The notes under the pieces are model-generated. The model was not told the DNA's origin and did no database searches. It was given only the letters and a program-made list of their open reading frames with translations. A stretch of 5,935 nt of DNA. It comes from Nocardia sp. (GTDB lineage Bacteria; Actinomycetota; Actinomycetes; Mycobacteriales; Mycobacteriaceae). Positions 1 through 5,455 of this stretch are shown in pieces (the first letter of the stretch is position 1; every line of letters begins with the position of its first letter). The stretch covers positions 1 to 5,935 of the forward strand of contig JABFXT010000562.1 of assembly GCA_013361595.1 (NCBI GenBank), read 5' to 3'. The position numbers and the translations under genes are program-made.

Positions 1-158
1 CAGGGGTTGCGGCCCCCGCCTCCCACTGTAGTTGGCAGGGGATTACGCCGCCGCCGCTCCACCCTATTGATGTGGAGCCGTCGGCAGGGCTATTCACTCA
101 TAACGCCCCTACCCGCCGATTGGTTTCCCACTCCGGTTTTGCCCAGAGCGAACAGAAC

Positions 159-179
159 GGCTCCCAGCGCTGGGGAGCC
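159..179 (-). terminator. Probable terminator of the FHA gene
   Basis: GGCTCCCAGC and GCTGGGGAGCC (159-179) are complementary over ten pairs with one bulged G, around an AGCGCT palindromic centre. In minus-strand RNA the structure is followed by GUUCUGUUCGCUC, moderately rich in U. It is 102 nt downstream of the FHA-gene stop, and no gene lies between. Confidence 0.4.
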
Positions 180-216
180 CGGCGCGGCGGATCGGCGGCG
201 GGTCCGGCGGGGTCCA

Positions 217-233
217 CGACCGGTACCCGGTCG
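217..233 (-). repeat. Short hairpin after the FHA gene
   Basis: CGACCGG (217-223) and CCGGTCG (227-233) form a perfect 7-bp stem with a 3-nt loop, 48 nt past the FHA-gene stop. No U tract follows, so it is either part of a terminator region with the hairpin at 159-179 or a 3'-end structure. Confidence 0.3.
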
Positions 234-281
234 ACGGGCACCGCGGGAGCGCACGGCCGCCGCGATGGTGGAAACGGGACG

Positions 282-905
282 TCAGAGGTCGCGATCTGCG
301 ATGAGGCCGCTGCGCATGGCCAGTGCGGCGAGCCGGACGCGCTTCTGGTTCTGCGGCAGATCCTCGACGCCGAACTTGGCGAACAGGGCGCGCAGATGGG
401 TCTTGACGGCGTCCACGCTCAGATACAGTTCGTCCGCGATCTGCTGATTGGTGGCGGGGGCCGCGAAACCCGCGTCCCCTTTGTACGGACGGCACAGGGC
501 GACCAGTACCGCGCGCTGGGCTTCCGTGAGGGACCGAACGGTGGGCAGGCCGGCACCGGAAGCCCGGGTGGCATCGTCGGCGACGCCGTTGAAATCGTGG
601 AAGGACACCAGCGAGGTACCGACCCGGATACGGTCACCGGGCATCAGCCGGCGGCGGCCGTTGATGCGCTCGCCGTTGACGAACGTGCCGTTGCGGGAAA
701 GGCCGTCGTCCACGATCGTCCACTGTGCGGCGAGATATTCGACCGCGGCGTGCAGCCGCGACACCTCGGCGTCCCAGCGCAGCGACAGATCGGCGCCCGC
801 GGACCGGCCGATGGTGATCCGCTGCCGATCCGGGCTCAACATCACTTCGCGCCTACGGCCTTCGTCATCGGTGAATCGAAGGAACGAACCGACGGATCCG
901 GTCAC
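282..905 (-). CDS. FHA-domain protein with LuxR-type helix-turn-helix
   Basis: Probably a transcription regulator that reads protein phosphorylation: FHA domains bind phosphothreonine, usually written by Ser/Thr kinases such as the Pkn family. The 207-residue product has an FHA domain at about 20-103 with the expected residues: Gly33-Arg34-Ser35, Ser49-Arg-Leu-His52, Asn72-Gly-Thr and Asn77-Gly. After a short Ala/Gly-rich linker (106-122) comes a helix-turn-helix region at 125-201, with TEAQRAVLVALCRPY, then NQQIADELYLSVDAVKTHLRALFAKF in two stretches typical of LuxR/GerE-like domains, though with an insertion between the first helices. No membrane segment. The GTG is the first start after an in-frame TGA and lies 10 nt from GAGGTGAGG. 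Its targets are unknown. It follows lsr2 on the same strand after a strong hairpin, so it is probably transcribed separately. Confidence 0.9.
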   Translation of the reverse strand: MTGSVGSFLRFTDDEGRRREVMLSPDRQRITIGRSAGADLSLRWDAEVSRLHAAVEYLAAQWTIVDDGLSRNGTFVNGERINGRRRLMPGDRIRVGTSLVSFHDFNGVADDATRASGAGLPTVRSLTEAQRAVLVALCRPYKGDAGFAAPATNQQIADELYLSVDAVKTHLRALFAKFGVEDLPQNQKRVRLAALAMRSGLIADRDL

Positions 906-930
906 TGCGCCGATACCTCACCTCTCCATA

Positions 931-947
931 CCGGCAGCAACTGCCGG
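931..947 (-). repeat. Hairpin upstream of the FHA gene ribosome binding site
   Basis: CCGGCAG (931-937) and CTGCCGG (941-947) are perfect arms with a 3-nt loop. In minus-strand RNA this stem ends 7 nt before the GAGGTGAGG that serves the FHA-LuxR GTG at 905. It may be an operator dyad or may affect translation initiation. It lies among CGCAGTG repeats described in the findings. Confidence 0.35.
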
Positions 948-1051
948 GCACTGCGGACCTCTTGCACTGCGGCGCGCCTGGCCCGGCCGATCACGTCTAT
1001 GGTGCCGGGCAGTCGGCCGCTCGGGCAAGATGGAACGCCGCCGGGCGCAGC

Positions 1052-1076
1052 GGCCCCGGCGATCGACGCCGGGGCC
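1052..1076 (-). terminator. Strong GC hairpin after lsr2
   Basis: GGCCCCGGCG (1052-1061) and CGCCGGGGCC (1067-1076) form a perfect 10-bp stem with a 5-nt loop, the most stable simple hairpin I find in the window, 82 nt beyond the lsr2 stop. No U tract follows on either strand, so it would be a U-less actinobacterial-type terminator or a 3'-end stabiliser. It probably separates lsr2 from the FHA gene. Confidence 0.5.
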
Positions 1077-1158
1077 AGCGGTAATTCCAAATAGCTATCG
1101 AGAAGACCACCATCGCCGCGTTCTGTGAATAACCCGCGGGCGACGGTTGAAAGTAGAA

Positions 1159-1518
1159 CTATCCCTTCGCGGCCTTGTTGTACGCATCAGTGATATCGGC
1201 GGAGATACGGCCACGCGCGGAAACCTTGTGACCATTGCGACGCGCCCACTCACGAATAGCCGCGCTTTGTTCGCGATCCATGGTGGCCCGCGCCTTGGTG
1301 TTACCGGCGGCCGCGACCGCGGACTTCACCCGCCGCCGGCCGCTCACCCGGCGGGCACTGGAAACCCACTGCTCCAACTCGTCCCGAAGCTTCGACGCAT
1401 TCGTCGACGACAGGTCGATCTCGTACGACACCCCATCGATTGCAAACTCGATGGTCTCGTCCGCGATGGACTCACCGTCGACATCGTCGATCAGGCTAAC
1501 GGTGACCTTCTTTGCCAT
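1159..1518 (-). CDS. lsr2: Lsr2 nucleoid-associated silencer
   Basis: Lsr2 is the actinobacterial H-NS analogue: it dimerises and oligomerises through its N-terminus, bridges AT-rich DNA and silences transferred genes. The 119-residue product has the family opening [15 protein letters not shown], the beta-hairpin dimerisation region to about residue 35 and the helix to about 57 ([15 protein letters not shown]). A basic, Ala-rich linker follows at 58-80. The DNA-binding domain is at 81-113 ([20 protein letters not shown] then [13 protein letters not shown]), with the minor-groove Arg-Gly-Arg at 102-104. It is slightly longer than the 112-residue M. tuberculosis protein, and the linker is less Gly/Arg-rich. 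GAGG lies about 11 nt before the ATG. The ATG is also codon 562 of the lysS frame counted from GTG 3201. The following gene is an FHA regulator, not clpC1 as in mycobacteria. Confidence 0.95.
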   Translation of the reverse strand: MAKKVTVSLIDDVDGESIADETIEFAIDGVSYEIDLSSTNASKLRDELEQWVSSARRVSGRRRVKSAVAAAGNTKARATMDREQSAAIREWARRNGHKVSARGRISADITDAYNKAAKG

Positions 1519-3201
1519 GAGATGAACGTCCTCTCGAAATCGTGCGGCCCGCAAAATCAGGCCGATTACCCGAGGCAAGAATACCCCGAATTCGGAAAAT
1601 TCCAAGACGAGCGGCCTGCTATGCAAACCGGTCGCTCTTCGGCCGACCGGCCGCACTATTGGGAACAGTATCGTTTCCCGGATTCCCAATCCGGTGAGTG
1701 CCATCAACAACCTATCGAGTCCCATACCGGTTCCGGTTGTCGGCGGCATCCCGTGTTCCATGGCGGCCAGGAAGTCTTCGTCGAGCACCATTGCCTCGTC
1801 GTCGCCGGCCGCGGCCAGGCGCGCCTGATCGATGAACCGTTCACGTTGGATCACCGGATCCACCAACTCCGAATAGCCGGTGGCCAACTCGAAGCCGCGG
1901 ACATACAGATCCCACTTCTCGGTGACACCGGCCCGCGACCGATGCTGCCTGGTCAGCGGAGAAGTTTCGACCGGGAAATCGCGAACGAAAGTCGGCACGT
2001 ACAGCTTGTCGCCGTAGCTGTGCTCCCAGAGTTCCTCCACCAGTTTGCCGTGGCCGTAGCCCTTGCCCTCGGGAATTTCCAGACCGACCCGATCGGCCAG
2101 CTCGAGCAATTCCGGAACAGTTGTTTCCGGAGTGACCTCGACCCCCGTCGACTCGGACAACGACGGATACATCTCGACCGTTGTCCACTCACCGCTCAGA
2201 TCGTATTCCGAACCATCGGCAAGGGTGACGACCTGAGTTCCGAGCGCCTCCTGCGCGACTTCCTGGATCAATTCCCGGGTCATGCGCGCGGAGTCGTCAT
2301 AGGTGCCGTACGCCTGATAAGTCTCGAGCATCGCGAACTCGGGCGAATGAGTTGAATCGGCGCCTTCGTTGCGGAAGTTCCGATTGATCTCGAAGACCCG
2401 CTCCAGCCCGCCGACCACACAGCGTTTCAGAAACAGCTCCGGAGCAATGCGCAGGTAGAGATCCATATCGAGCGCATTCGAGTGCGTGCGGAAAGGTCGT
2501 GCGGCCGCGCCCCCGTGCAGGGTCTGCAGCATCGGAGTCTCGACCTCGAGGAAATCGCGACGCTCCAGCGCATTGCGCAACGCACGCACGACCGCCACCC
2601 GGGTACGAGCCGTTTCCCGGGCCTCCGGACGCACGATCAGATCGACATAGCGCTGCCGGACCCGGGTCTCCTCGCTCATCTCCTTGTGCGCTACCGGTAG
2701 CGGGCGCAGCGCCTTGGCAGCCATGGACCAGGAATCGGCCATGACGCTCAATTCACCCGTACGCGACGCGATGACCTCGCCGTGGACGAAAACCATATCG
2801 CCGAGATCCACATCGGTCTTCCAGGCCGCCAGCGCATCCGCACCGACACCGTTCAGGCTCACCATGGCCTGCAAAGTGGTGCCGTCGCCCTCCTGTAGCT
2901 GAGCGAAGCACAATTTACCGGTATTGCGCATGAAGATGACCCGGCCGGCCACACCGACGAGCTCACCGGTCGCGGTATCGGCCGCGAGATCCGGATAGGC
3001 GGCACGGATTTCGCCCAGACTATGGGTACGCGGAACCGAAACGGGGTAGGCCTCCCCGCCGGACTCGAGCAGCCGCTCCCGCTTCTCCCGGCGGATCCGC
3101 ATCTGCTCGGGGACGTCGTCGACCTCCACGGAGCGGCTGGATCGCCCCGCGGGAACAACGCCCGCGGAGCCGCCGGATGACGAGATGTTCGGGTTGCTCA
3201 C
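1159..3201 (-). CDS. lysS: Lysyl-tRNA synthetase, class II, open in frame through lsr2
   Basis: Charges tRNA-Lys with lysine in the cytosol. From the chosen GTG the synthetase spans about residues 1-518 and matches M. tuberculosis LysS throughout. It has an OB-fold anticodon domain (about 80-165), motif 1 near [12 protein letters not shown] (217-228), motif 2 at [14 protein letters not shown] (276-289) and motif 3 at [10 protein letters not shown] (490-499). The family normally ends just after LFPIVRP. Here no stop follows: 43 further codons (plus strand 1519-1647) lead in frame to the Lsr2 Met, and the first stop is that of lsr2, making a 680-residue frame. GTG at 3201 follows AGGGTGG and gives about 30 residues more than the mycobacterial protein; an in-frame TTG at 3228 looks weaker. 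Whether a fusion is made, or the stop was lost by mutation or sequencing error, is unknown. Confidence 0.9.
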   Translation of the reverse strand: MSNPNISSSGGSAGVVPAGRSSRSVEVDDVPEQMRIRREKRERLLESGGEAYPVSVPRTHSLGEIRAAYPDLAADTATGELVGVAGRVIFMRNTGKLCFAQLQEGDGTTLQAMVSLNGVGADALAAWKTDVDLGDMVFVHGEVIASRTGELSVMADSWSMAAKALRPLPVAHKEMSEETRVRQRYVDLIVRPEARETARTRVAVVRALRNALERRDFLEVETPMLQTLHGGAAARPFRTHSNALDMDLYLRIAPELFLKRCVVGGLERVFEINRNFRNEGADSTHSPEFAMLETYQAYGTYDDSARMTRELIQEVAQEALGTQVVTLADGSEYDLSGEWTTVEMYPSLSESTGVEVTPETTVPELLELADRVGLEIPEGKGYGHGKLVEELWEHSYGDKLYVPTFVRDFPVETSPLTRQHRSRAGVTEKWDLYVRGFELATGYSELVDPVIQRERFIDQARLAAAGDDEAMVLDEDFLAAMEHGMPPTTGTGMGLDRLLMALTGLGIRETILFPIVRPVGRRATGLHSRPLVLEFSEFGVFLPRVIGLILRAARFREDVHLMAKKVTVSLIDDVDGESIADETIEFAIDGVSYEIDLSSTNASKLRDELEQWVSSARRVSGRRRVKSAVAAAGNTKARATMDREQSAAIREWARRNGHKVSARGRISADITDAYNKAAKG
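1578..1605 (-). promoter_or_regulatory. Possible lsr2 promoter inside the lysS-lsr2 linker
   Basis: On the minus strand TTGGAA (1605-1600) and TATTCT (1583-1578), 16 nt apart, match 4 of 6 positions each of the -35 and -10 consensus. The surroundings are clearly richer in A+T than the genes on either side, as expected of a promoter region and of an Lsr2 binding site. A start near 1571 would give an untranslated leader of about 50 nt. This supports lsr2 being expressed separately as well as from lysS transcripts. Confidence 0.35.
1628..1650 (-). repeat. Hairpin at the end of the LysS-homologous region
   Basis: CCGGTCG (1628-1634) and CGACCGG (1644-1650) form a 7-bp stem with a 9-nt loop, extendable by two G-U pairs in minus-strand RNA, and followed there by UUUGCAU. 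It sits just after the codons for LFPIVRP, where a lysS stop and terminator or processing site would be expected. It may once have ended lysS or may still cause partial termination before lsr2. The U run is short. Confidence 0.4.
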
Positions 3202-3209
3202 AGCGAACC

Positions 3210-3240
3210 ACCCTAGCGTGCACGGCAAATCGATTCGTCA
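3210..3240 (-). promoter_or_regulatory. Possible lysS promoter (leaderless candidate)
   Basis: TAGGGT (minus strand, 3215-3210) fits the actinobacterial TANNNT -10 pattern and ends 8 nt before the lysS GTG, so transcription could start at or next to the start codon. TGACGA (3240-3235) is a weak -35 at 19 nt spacing. The same AGGGTGG could instead be the ribosome binding site of a longer transcript; the two readings exclude each other. Confidence 0.25.
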
Positions 3241-3297
3241 TCCGCCCGCCCCAACGGTGCGATCGGAAATCGGCAGCGGAAGGCGCGGCGGACCACC

Positions 3298-3338
3298 CCG
3301 GGAGAAATAGACCATTTGGTTGCTCGGAATTCTCCCGG
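3298..3338 (-). repeat. 9-bp inverted repeat between rhodanese gene and lysS
   Basis: CCGGGAGAA (3298-3306) and TTCTCCCGG (3330-3338) are perfect complements around a 23-nt AT-richer centre that itself contains ACCA-TT-TGGT. The element begins 59 nt after the rhodanese stop and ends 96 nt before the lysS start. No U tract follows, so it could be a weak terminator of the sulfur operon or a regulator-binding dyad. The sequence alone does not decide. Confidence 0.35.
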
Positions 3339-3397
3339 TGAACCGGCACACGGCGGAAATGTATTGTCGTCCGGCCGCATTCGACCGCGCATACAAT

Positions 3398-3829
3398 TCA
3401 GAGAACAGCGAGCGAGCGAACTTCCCTGGTGAAGTGCGCGGCGCCGGTCGCGACCGATCGCATACCGGCCGCTTCCAGTGCCTTATATCCGCCGACCAGA
3501 TCGGTCGCCCGGTGCAGACCCAATTGGCGCAACGACGCCGCGGCCAGACTGGAGGTGTATCCCTCGGAGCACACCACCACCCATTCCACATCGTGATCGG
3601 TGGCCAGGGCGAGACGAGCCGAACTGCTGGGATCGAGCCGCCACTCGAGCACATTTCGTTCGATGACCAGGGCTCCGGGTAGCGCGCCCTCCCGGGCCCG
3701 CTGGGCGGCGGGCCGGATATCGACCAGGAACGCGCCCCGGGCGAGCGCGGCGGGGAGCTCCACGGGATGGATCCGCCGCAACTGGGAACGGGCCTGATCG
3801 AGCATCTGGTCGATGGTCAGTCGCGACAT
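3398..3829 (-). CDS. Single-domain rhodanese (sulfurtransferase)
   Basis: Rhodanese-fold proteins carry sulfane sulfur on an active-site cysteine as a persulfide and pass it to a thiol or cyanide acceptor. The 143-residue product is one domain. It has an early LVDIRP at 35-40 (the Asp-x-Arg motif), EGALPGALVIERN at 47-59, and the active-site loop Cys87-SEGYTSS after the strand VEWVVV, followed by AAASLRQLGLHRATDLVGGYKAL, typical of the family. The only cysteine is the catalytic one. Its ATG shares a base with the dioxygenase TGA (TGATG), with AAGG upstream, so the two are translationally coupled. A natural role is handling persulfide or thiosulfate species next to cysteine oxidation, but the physiological sulfur acceptor cannot be read from the sequence. 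No signal peptide, so cytoplasmic. Confidence 0.92.
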   Translation of the reverse strand: MSRLTIDQMLDQARSQLRRIHPVELPAALARGAFLVDIRPAAQRAREGALPGALVIERNVLEWRLDPSSSARLALATDHDVEWVVVCSEGYTSSLAAASLRQLGLHRATDLVGGYKALEAAGMRSVATGAAHFTREVRSLAVL

Positions 3830-4455
3830 CAGAGATCACCTTCGGGCTGGTCGGTGAGAACGGTGTGGGTGCGGCGCAGGCTGCCGTGTCCGGTGACTTC
3901 GTAGTAGGACATGGCGGTGAGCGGCGGCGAGTAGGCGTGCACGCTGAGCGTGGGATCGAGCGGCCCGACAGCCGGGGAGCCCGATACCGCGATCCGATCG
4001 GGGGCCCGCACGACATCGTGCACCCAGCCGATGGGGAAGGCGGCCTGATCGCCGGCGGACAGCACGCGGTGGCGCAATTCGGTACCGTTCCAACGATATT
4101 CGGCCAGAGCACCACTGAGCACCGTCAGCGCGCCGAGCGAACCGGCGTGGTCGTGCAGTTTCGTGGATTTATCCGGAGTCCAGCTGATCAGCCAGACATC
4201 GACCTCGTCGTCGGAGACCAGCCGGGTGGCCCAGCGATCGACCGCCGGCCACGATCCGTCCGCGGGAAGCAGATGGTCGTACCGGCCGGCGAGCACATCC
4301 TCACCGGTCTCATCGGTCAGCCGGAGCAGATCCGCCGGACGTAAACGAGTCGGCAGTGCCGGGGCGATCGGACGATCGGGAATCGGATTCGCGGCCGCGG
4401 CGGAAGTATCACGAGCCGACCGGCGCACTACGGACGAAAGAACAGGCGAATGCAT
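3829..4455 (-). CDS. Cysteine dioxygenase type I
   Basis: Non-haem iron cupin enzyme that adds O2 to the thiol of cysteine to give cysteine sulfinate; cytosolic. The 208-residue product has the cupin iron ligands His101 and His103 in KLHDHAGS and His146 in GWVHDV. It also has the Ser-x-His-x-Tyr triad Ser171-Val-His173-Ala-Tyr175 in SVHAYSPPL, matching Ser153/His155/Tyr157 of mammalian enzymes. Arg78 (TRLV) aligns with the carboxylate-binding Arg60, favouring cysteine over 3-mercaptopropionate as substrate. Gly108 replaces the cross-linking Cys93, as is usual in bacterial enzymes. The first 30 residues are Ala/Pro/Ser-rich and probably disordered. The ATG is 8 nt after GGAG. The stop overlaps the rhodanese ATG by one base. 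The gene follows the Cys-codon attenuator, which probably controls it. Substrate identity is inferred from motifs. Confidence 0.92.
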   Translation of the reverse strand: MHSPVLSSVVRRSARDTSAAAANPIPDRPIAPALPTRLRPADLLRLTDETGEDVLAGRYDHLLPADGSWPAVDRWATRLVSDDEVDVWLISWTPDKSTKLHDHAGSLGALTVLSGALAEYRWNGTELRHRVLSAGDQAAFPIGWVHDVVRAPDRIAVSGSPAVGPLDPTLSVHAYSPPLTAMSYYEVTGHGSLRRTHTVLTDQPEGDL

Positions 4456-4470
4456 CAGCGCATCTCCAGG

Positions 4471-4510
4471 AAGTAAAGAAACGGTCGAGGACTGCAGAAT
4501 GCCTCGAACG
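4471..4510 (-). terminator. Attenuator terminator (C:D stem plus U-rich tract)
   Basis: Segment C with two upstream bases (4510-4502) pairs with segment D and two following bases (4490-4482): eight base pairs with one U-C mismatch around an 11-nt loop. The stem is followed immediately by UUUCUUUACUU, the only clear U-rich run next to a hairpin in the window. It ends 15 nt before the dioxygenase ATG and 5 nt before its GGAG, so termination here would remove the whole operon. The stem is modest for an intrinsic terminator, so folding and 3'-end mapping would decide its strength. Confidence 0.55.
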
Positions 4511-4531
4511 GTCGAGGCGAATCAGCCTCGA
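4482..4531 (-). promoter_or_regulatory. Four-segment transcription attenuator (A, B, C, D)
   Basis: Minus-strand RNA contains A = UCGAGGC (4531-4525, inside the leader frame), B = GCCUCGA (4518-4512), C = UCGAGGC (4507-4501) and D = CCUCGA (4490-4485). A:B is a 7-bp stem with a 6-nt loop, B:C a 7-bp stem with the loop CCGU, and C:D a 6-bp stem extended by CG/CG beyond one mismatch. A and C are copies of each other. B and D lie in a 10-nt direct repeat (ACGGTCGAGG on the plus strand at 4508-4517 and 4481-4490). B:C excludes both A:B and C:D, the pattern of amino-acid operon attenuators. A ribosome waiting at either Cys codon should cover A and leave B free; one at the TGA should reach 4512 and cover B. 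Pairings are read directly; the regulatory role is inferred. Confidence 0.7.
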
Positions 4532-4551
4532 CAACACTCCTGGGTACGCAT
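4522..4551 (-). CDS. Cysteine-codon leader peptide MRTQECCRG
   Basis: A nine-codon frame, ATG CGT ACC CAG GAG TGT TGT CGA GGC TGA, lies 66 nt upstream of the cysteine dioxygenase start. Two adjacent Cys codons in so short a peptide, in front of a cysteine-metabolism gene, mark it as a regulatory leader rather than a functional protein. Cysteine-rich short upstream frames acting as cysteine-responsive attenuators are known in mycobacteria. No clear ribosome binding site precedes the ATG. A -10-like TAAGCT ends 18 nt upstream, which would give a short or nearly leaderless 5' end, but its -35 is poor. The last two Cys-Arg-Gly codons overlap segment A of the attenuator described separately. CAGGAG within codons 4-5 resembles a Shine-Dalgarno sequence and might slow ribosomes near the Cys codons. 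Function is inferred from structure and context. Confidence 0.75.
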   Translation of the reverse strand: MRTQECCRG

Positions 4552-4580
4552 GCGAATCAGCACACGGTGAGCTTAGCAAG

Positions 4581-4613
4581 CCGCCGACGCCACGGCTACA
4601 TTCGAGTCGGCGG
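4581..4613 (-). repeat. Inverted repeat after coaX, possible terminator
   Basis: CCGCCGAC at 4581-4588 and GTCGGCGG at 4606-4613 are perfectly complementary 8-bp arms around a 17-nt loop, 30 nt beyond the coaX stop. In minus-strand RNA the stem is followed by CUUGCUAAGC, with no U tract. It could therefore be a U-less terminator, an mRNA 3' end stabiliser, or a dyad operator for the cysteine dioxygenase promoter. It lies directly upstream of a weak -10-like TAAGCT (4570-4575) and of the leader peptide. Confidence 0.35.
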
Positions 4614-4643
4614 AATATGTCACAGCCGGACGGGCTCGGGGAA

Positions 4644-5438
4644 TCACCCGCGACCGCGGCGCTGAGTACGTTCGAAGACCAGCCGCAGCCCGGTCATCGT
4701 GAGATGCGGTTCGTGGTGCTCGATCGTCTCGGATTCGTCCACGATCAGCGGAGCGGCCGCGCCGGTCGCCACCACGGCGACCCCGTCGTCGGCGAAACCA
4801 TCGATATCGTCGCGGATACGGTCCACCAGGCCGTCCACCAGTCCCGCGAAGCCGAAGATCGCCCCCGACTGGATACATTCCACACTGTTCTTACCCACCA
4901 CCGACCGGGGCCTGGTCAACTCCACCCGGCGCAACGCGGCCCGCTCTATCAGGGCCTCGGTCGCGGTCTCCACTCCCGGCGCGATGACTCCGCCGAGGAA
5001 CTCGCCCTTCGCCGAGACGAGATCCACACAGACCGAAACACCGAAATCCACCACGATCGCGGCGCCACCGAACTGGTGATGAGCGGCGAGACTGTTCACG
5101 ATCCGGTCCGCGCCGACCTCTTTCGGATTGTCGACCAACAGCGGGATACCGGTCCGCACGCCGGGCTCCACCAGCAGATGCGGCACATGCTGCCAGTACC
5201 GGTCCAGCATCGATCGCAATTCCCGCAGCACCGGTGGCATGGTCGACAAACCCACTACACCGGTCACCTCGTCGAGATCGGAGCCCACCAGTCCGCGCAG
5301 ACTCATCGCGAACTCGTCGGCGGTGTGCAGCGGATTCGTATGGATCCGCCAATGCCGGACGAGCTCGGACTGCGGACCCGAACCCGCGATCAACCCGACA
5401 ACCGTGCTGGTCGTCCGGACGTCGATGGTCAGGAGCAT
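4644..5438 (-). CDS. coaX: Type III pantothenate kinase family protein (CoaX)
   Basis: CoaX proteins belong to the ASKHA superfamily and phosphorylate pantothenate in the first step of CoA synthesis. The 264-residue protein matches mycobacterial CoaX throughout: [12 protein letters not shown] at 5-16, the [22 protein letters not shown] block at 91-112 with the presumed catalytic Asp111, VVDFG at 129-133 and GGVIAPG at 149-155. Two nucleotide-phosphate motifs differ from the usual consensus: the first is D-V-R-T-T rather than D-x-G-N-T, and the second is DFG-V-S-V rather than DFG-T-x-x-T. The M. tuberculosis homologue has similar changes and has been reported to lack kinase activity, so enzymatic function is uncertain. 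The ATG follows panD by 17 nt with GGTGA as a possible binding site, implying cotranscription with panD. Confidence 0.95.
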   Translation of the reverse strand: MLLTIDVRTTSTVVGLIAGSGPQSELVRHWRIHTNPLHTADEFAMSLRGLVGSDLDEVTGVVGLSTMPPVLRELRSMLDRYWQHVPHLLVEPGVRTGIPLLVDNPKEVGADRIVNSLAAHHQFGGAAIVVDFGVSVCVDLVSAKGEFLGGVIAPGVETATEALIERAALRRVELTRPRSVVGKNSVECIQSGAIFGFAGLVDGLVDRIRDDIDGFADDGVAVVATGAAAPLIVDESETIEHHEPHLTMTGLRLVFERTQRRGRG

Positions 5439-5455
5439 GCGGTCACCGCCGCCGC

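Larger units (their letters stand above)
1..281. other. Non-coding stretch at the window end
   Basis: I see no convincing gene here on either strand: open frames are Arg/Pro-rich shadows without a plausible ribosome binding site. Besides the hairpins at 217-233 and 159-179 there is a third, GCTCCAC (56-62) with GTGGAGC (72-78) and a 9-nt loop. On the plus strand TTGATG (67-72) and TATTCA (91-96) at 18-nt spacing resemble a weak promoter, but no plus-strand gene follows within the window. Confidence 0.4.

Noticed and set aside
72..1094. Plus-strand open frame opposite the FHA-LuxR gene
   Set aside because: Gly/Arg/Ala-rich translation with no motif; the minus-strand frame carries clear FHA and helix-turn-helix residues.
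1147..2355. Long plus-strand open frame opposite lysS and lsr2
   Set aside because: It is antisense to two well-recognised genes, lacks any family resemblance or ribosome binding site, and arises from the high G+C content.
3127..3129. Alternative GTG start for LysS that would shorten the N-terminus to near the mycobacterial length
   Set aside because: The preceding minus-strand bases have no purine-rich ribosome binding site, whereas GTG at 3201 follows AGGGTGG.
3202..3397. T-box or lysine riboswitch before lysS
   Set aside because: No T-box AGGUGG-type sequence with the expected stems and no lysine-riboswitch core is visible; only a simple 9-bp inverted repeat is present, and the start may be leaderless.
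4522..4551. Chance origin of the leader peptide
   Set aside because: Short frames are common, but tandem Cys codons, the fit of ribosome edges to A and B, duplicated arms, the U-rich tract and the cysteine gene downstream together make chance unlikely.
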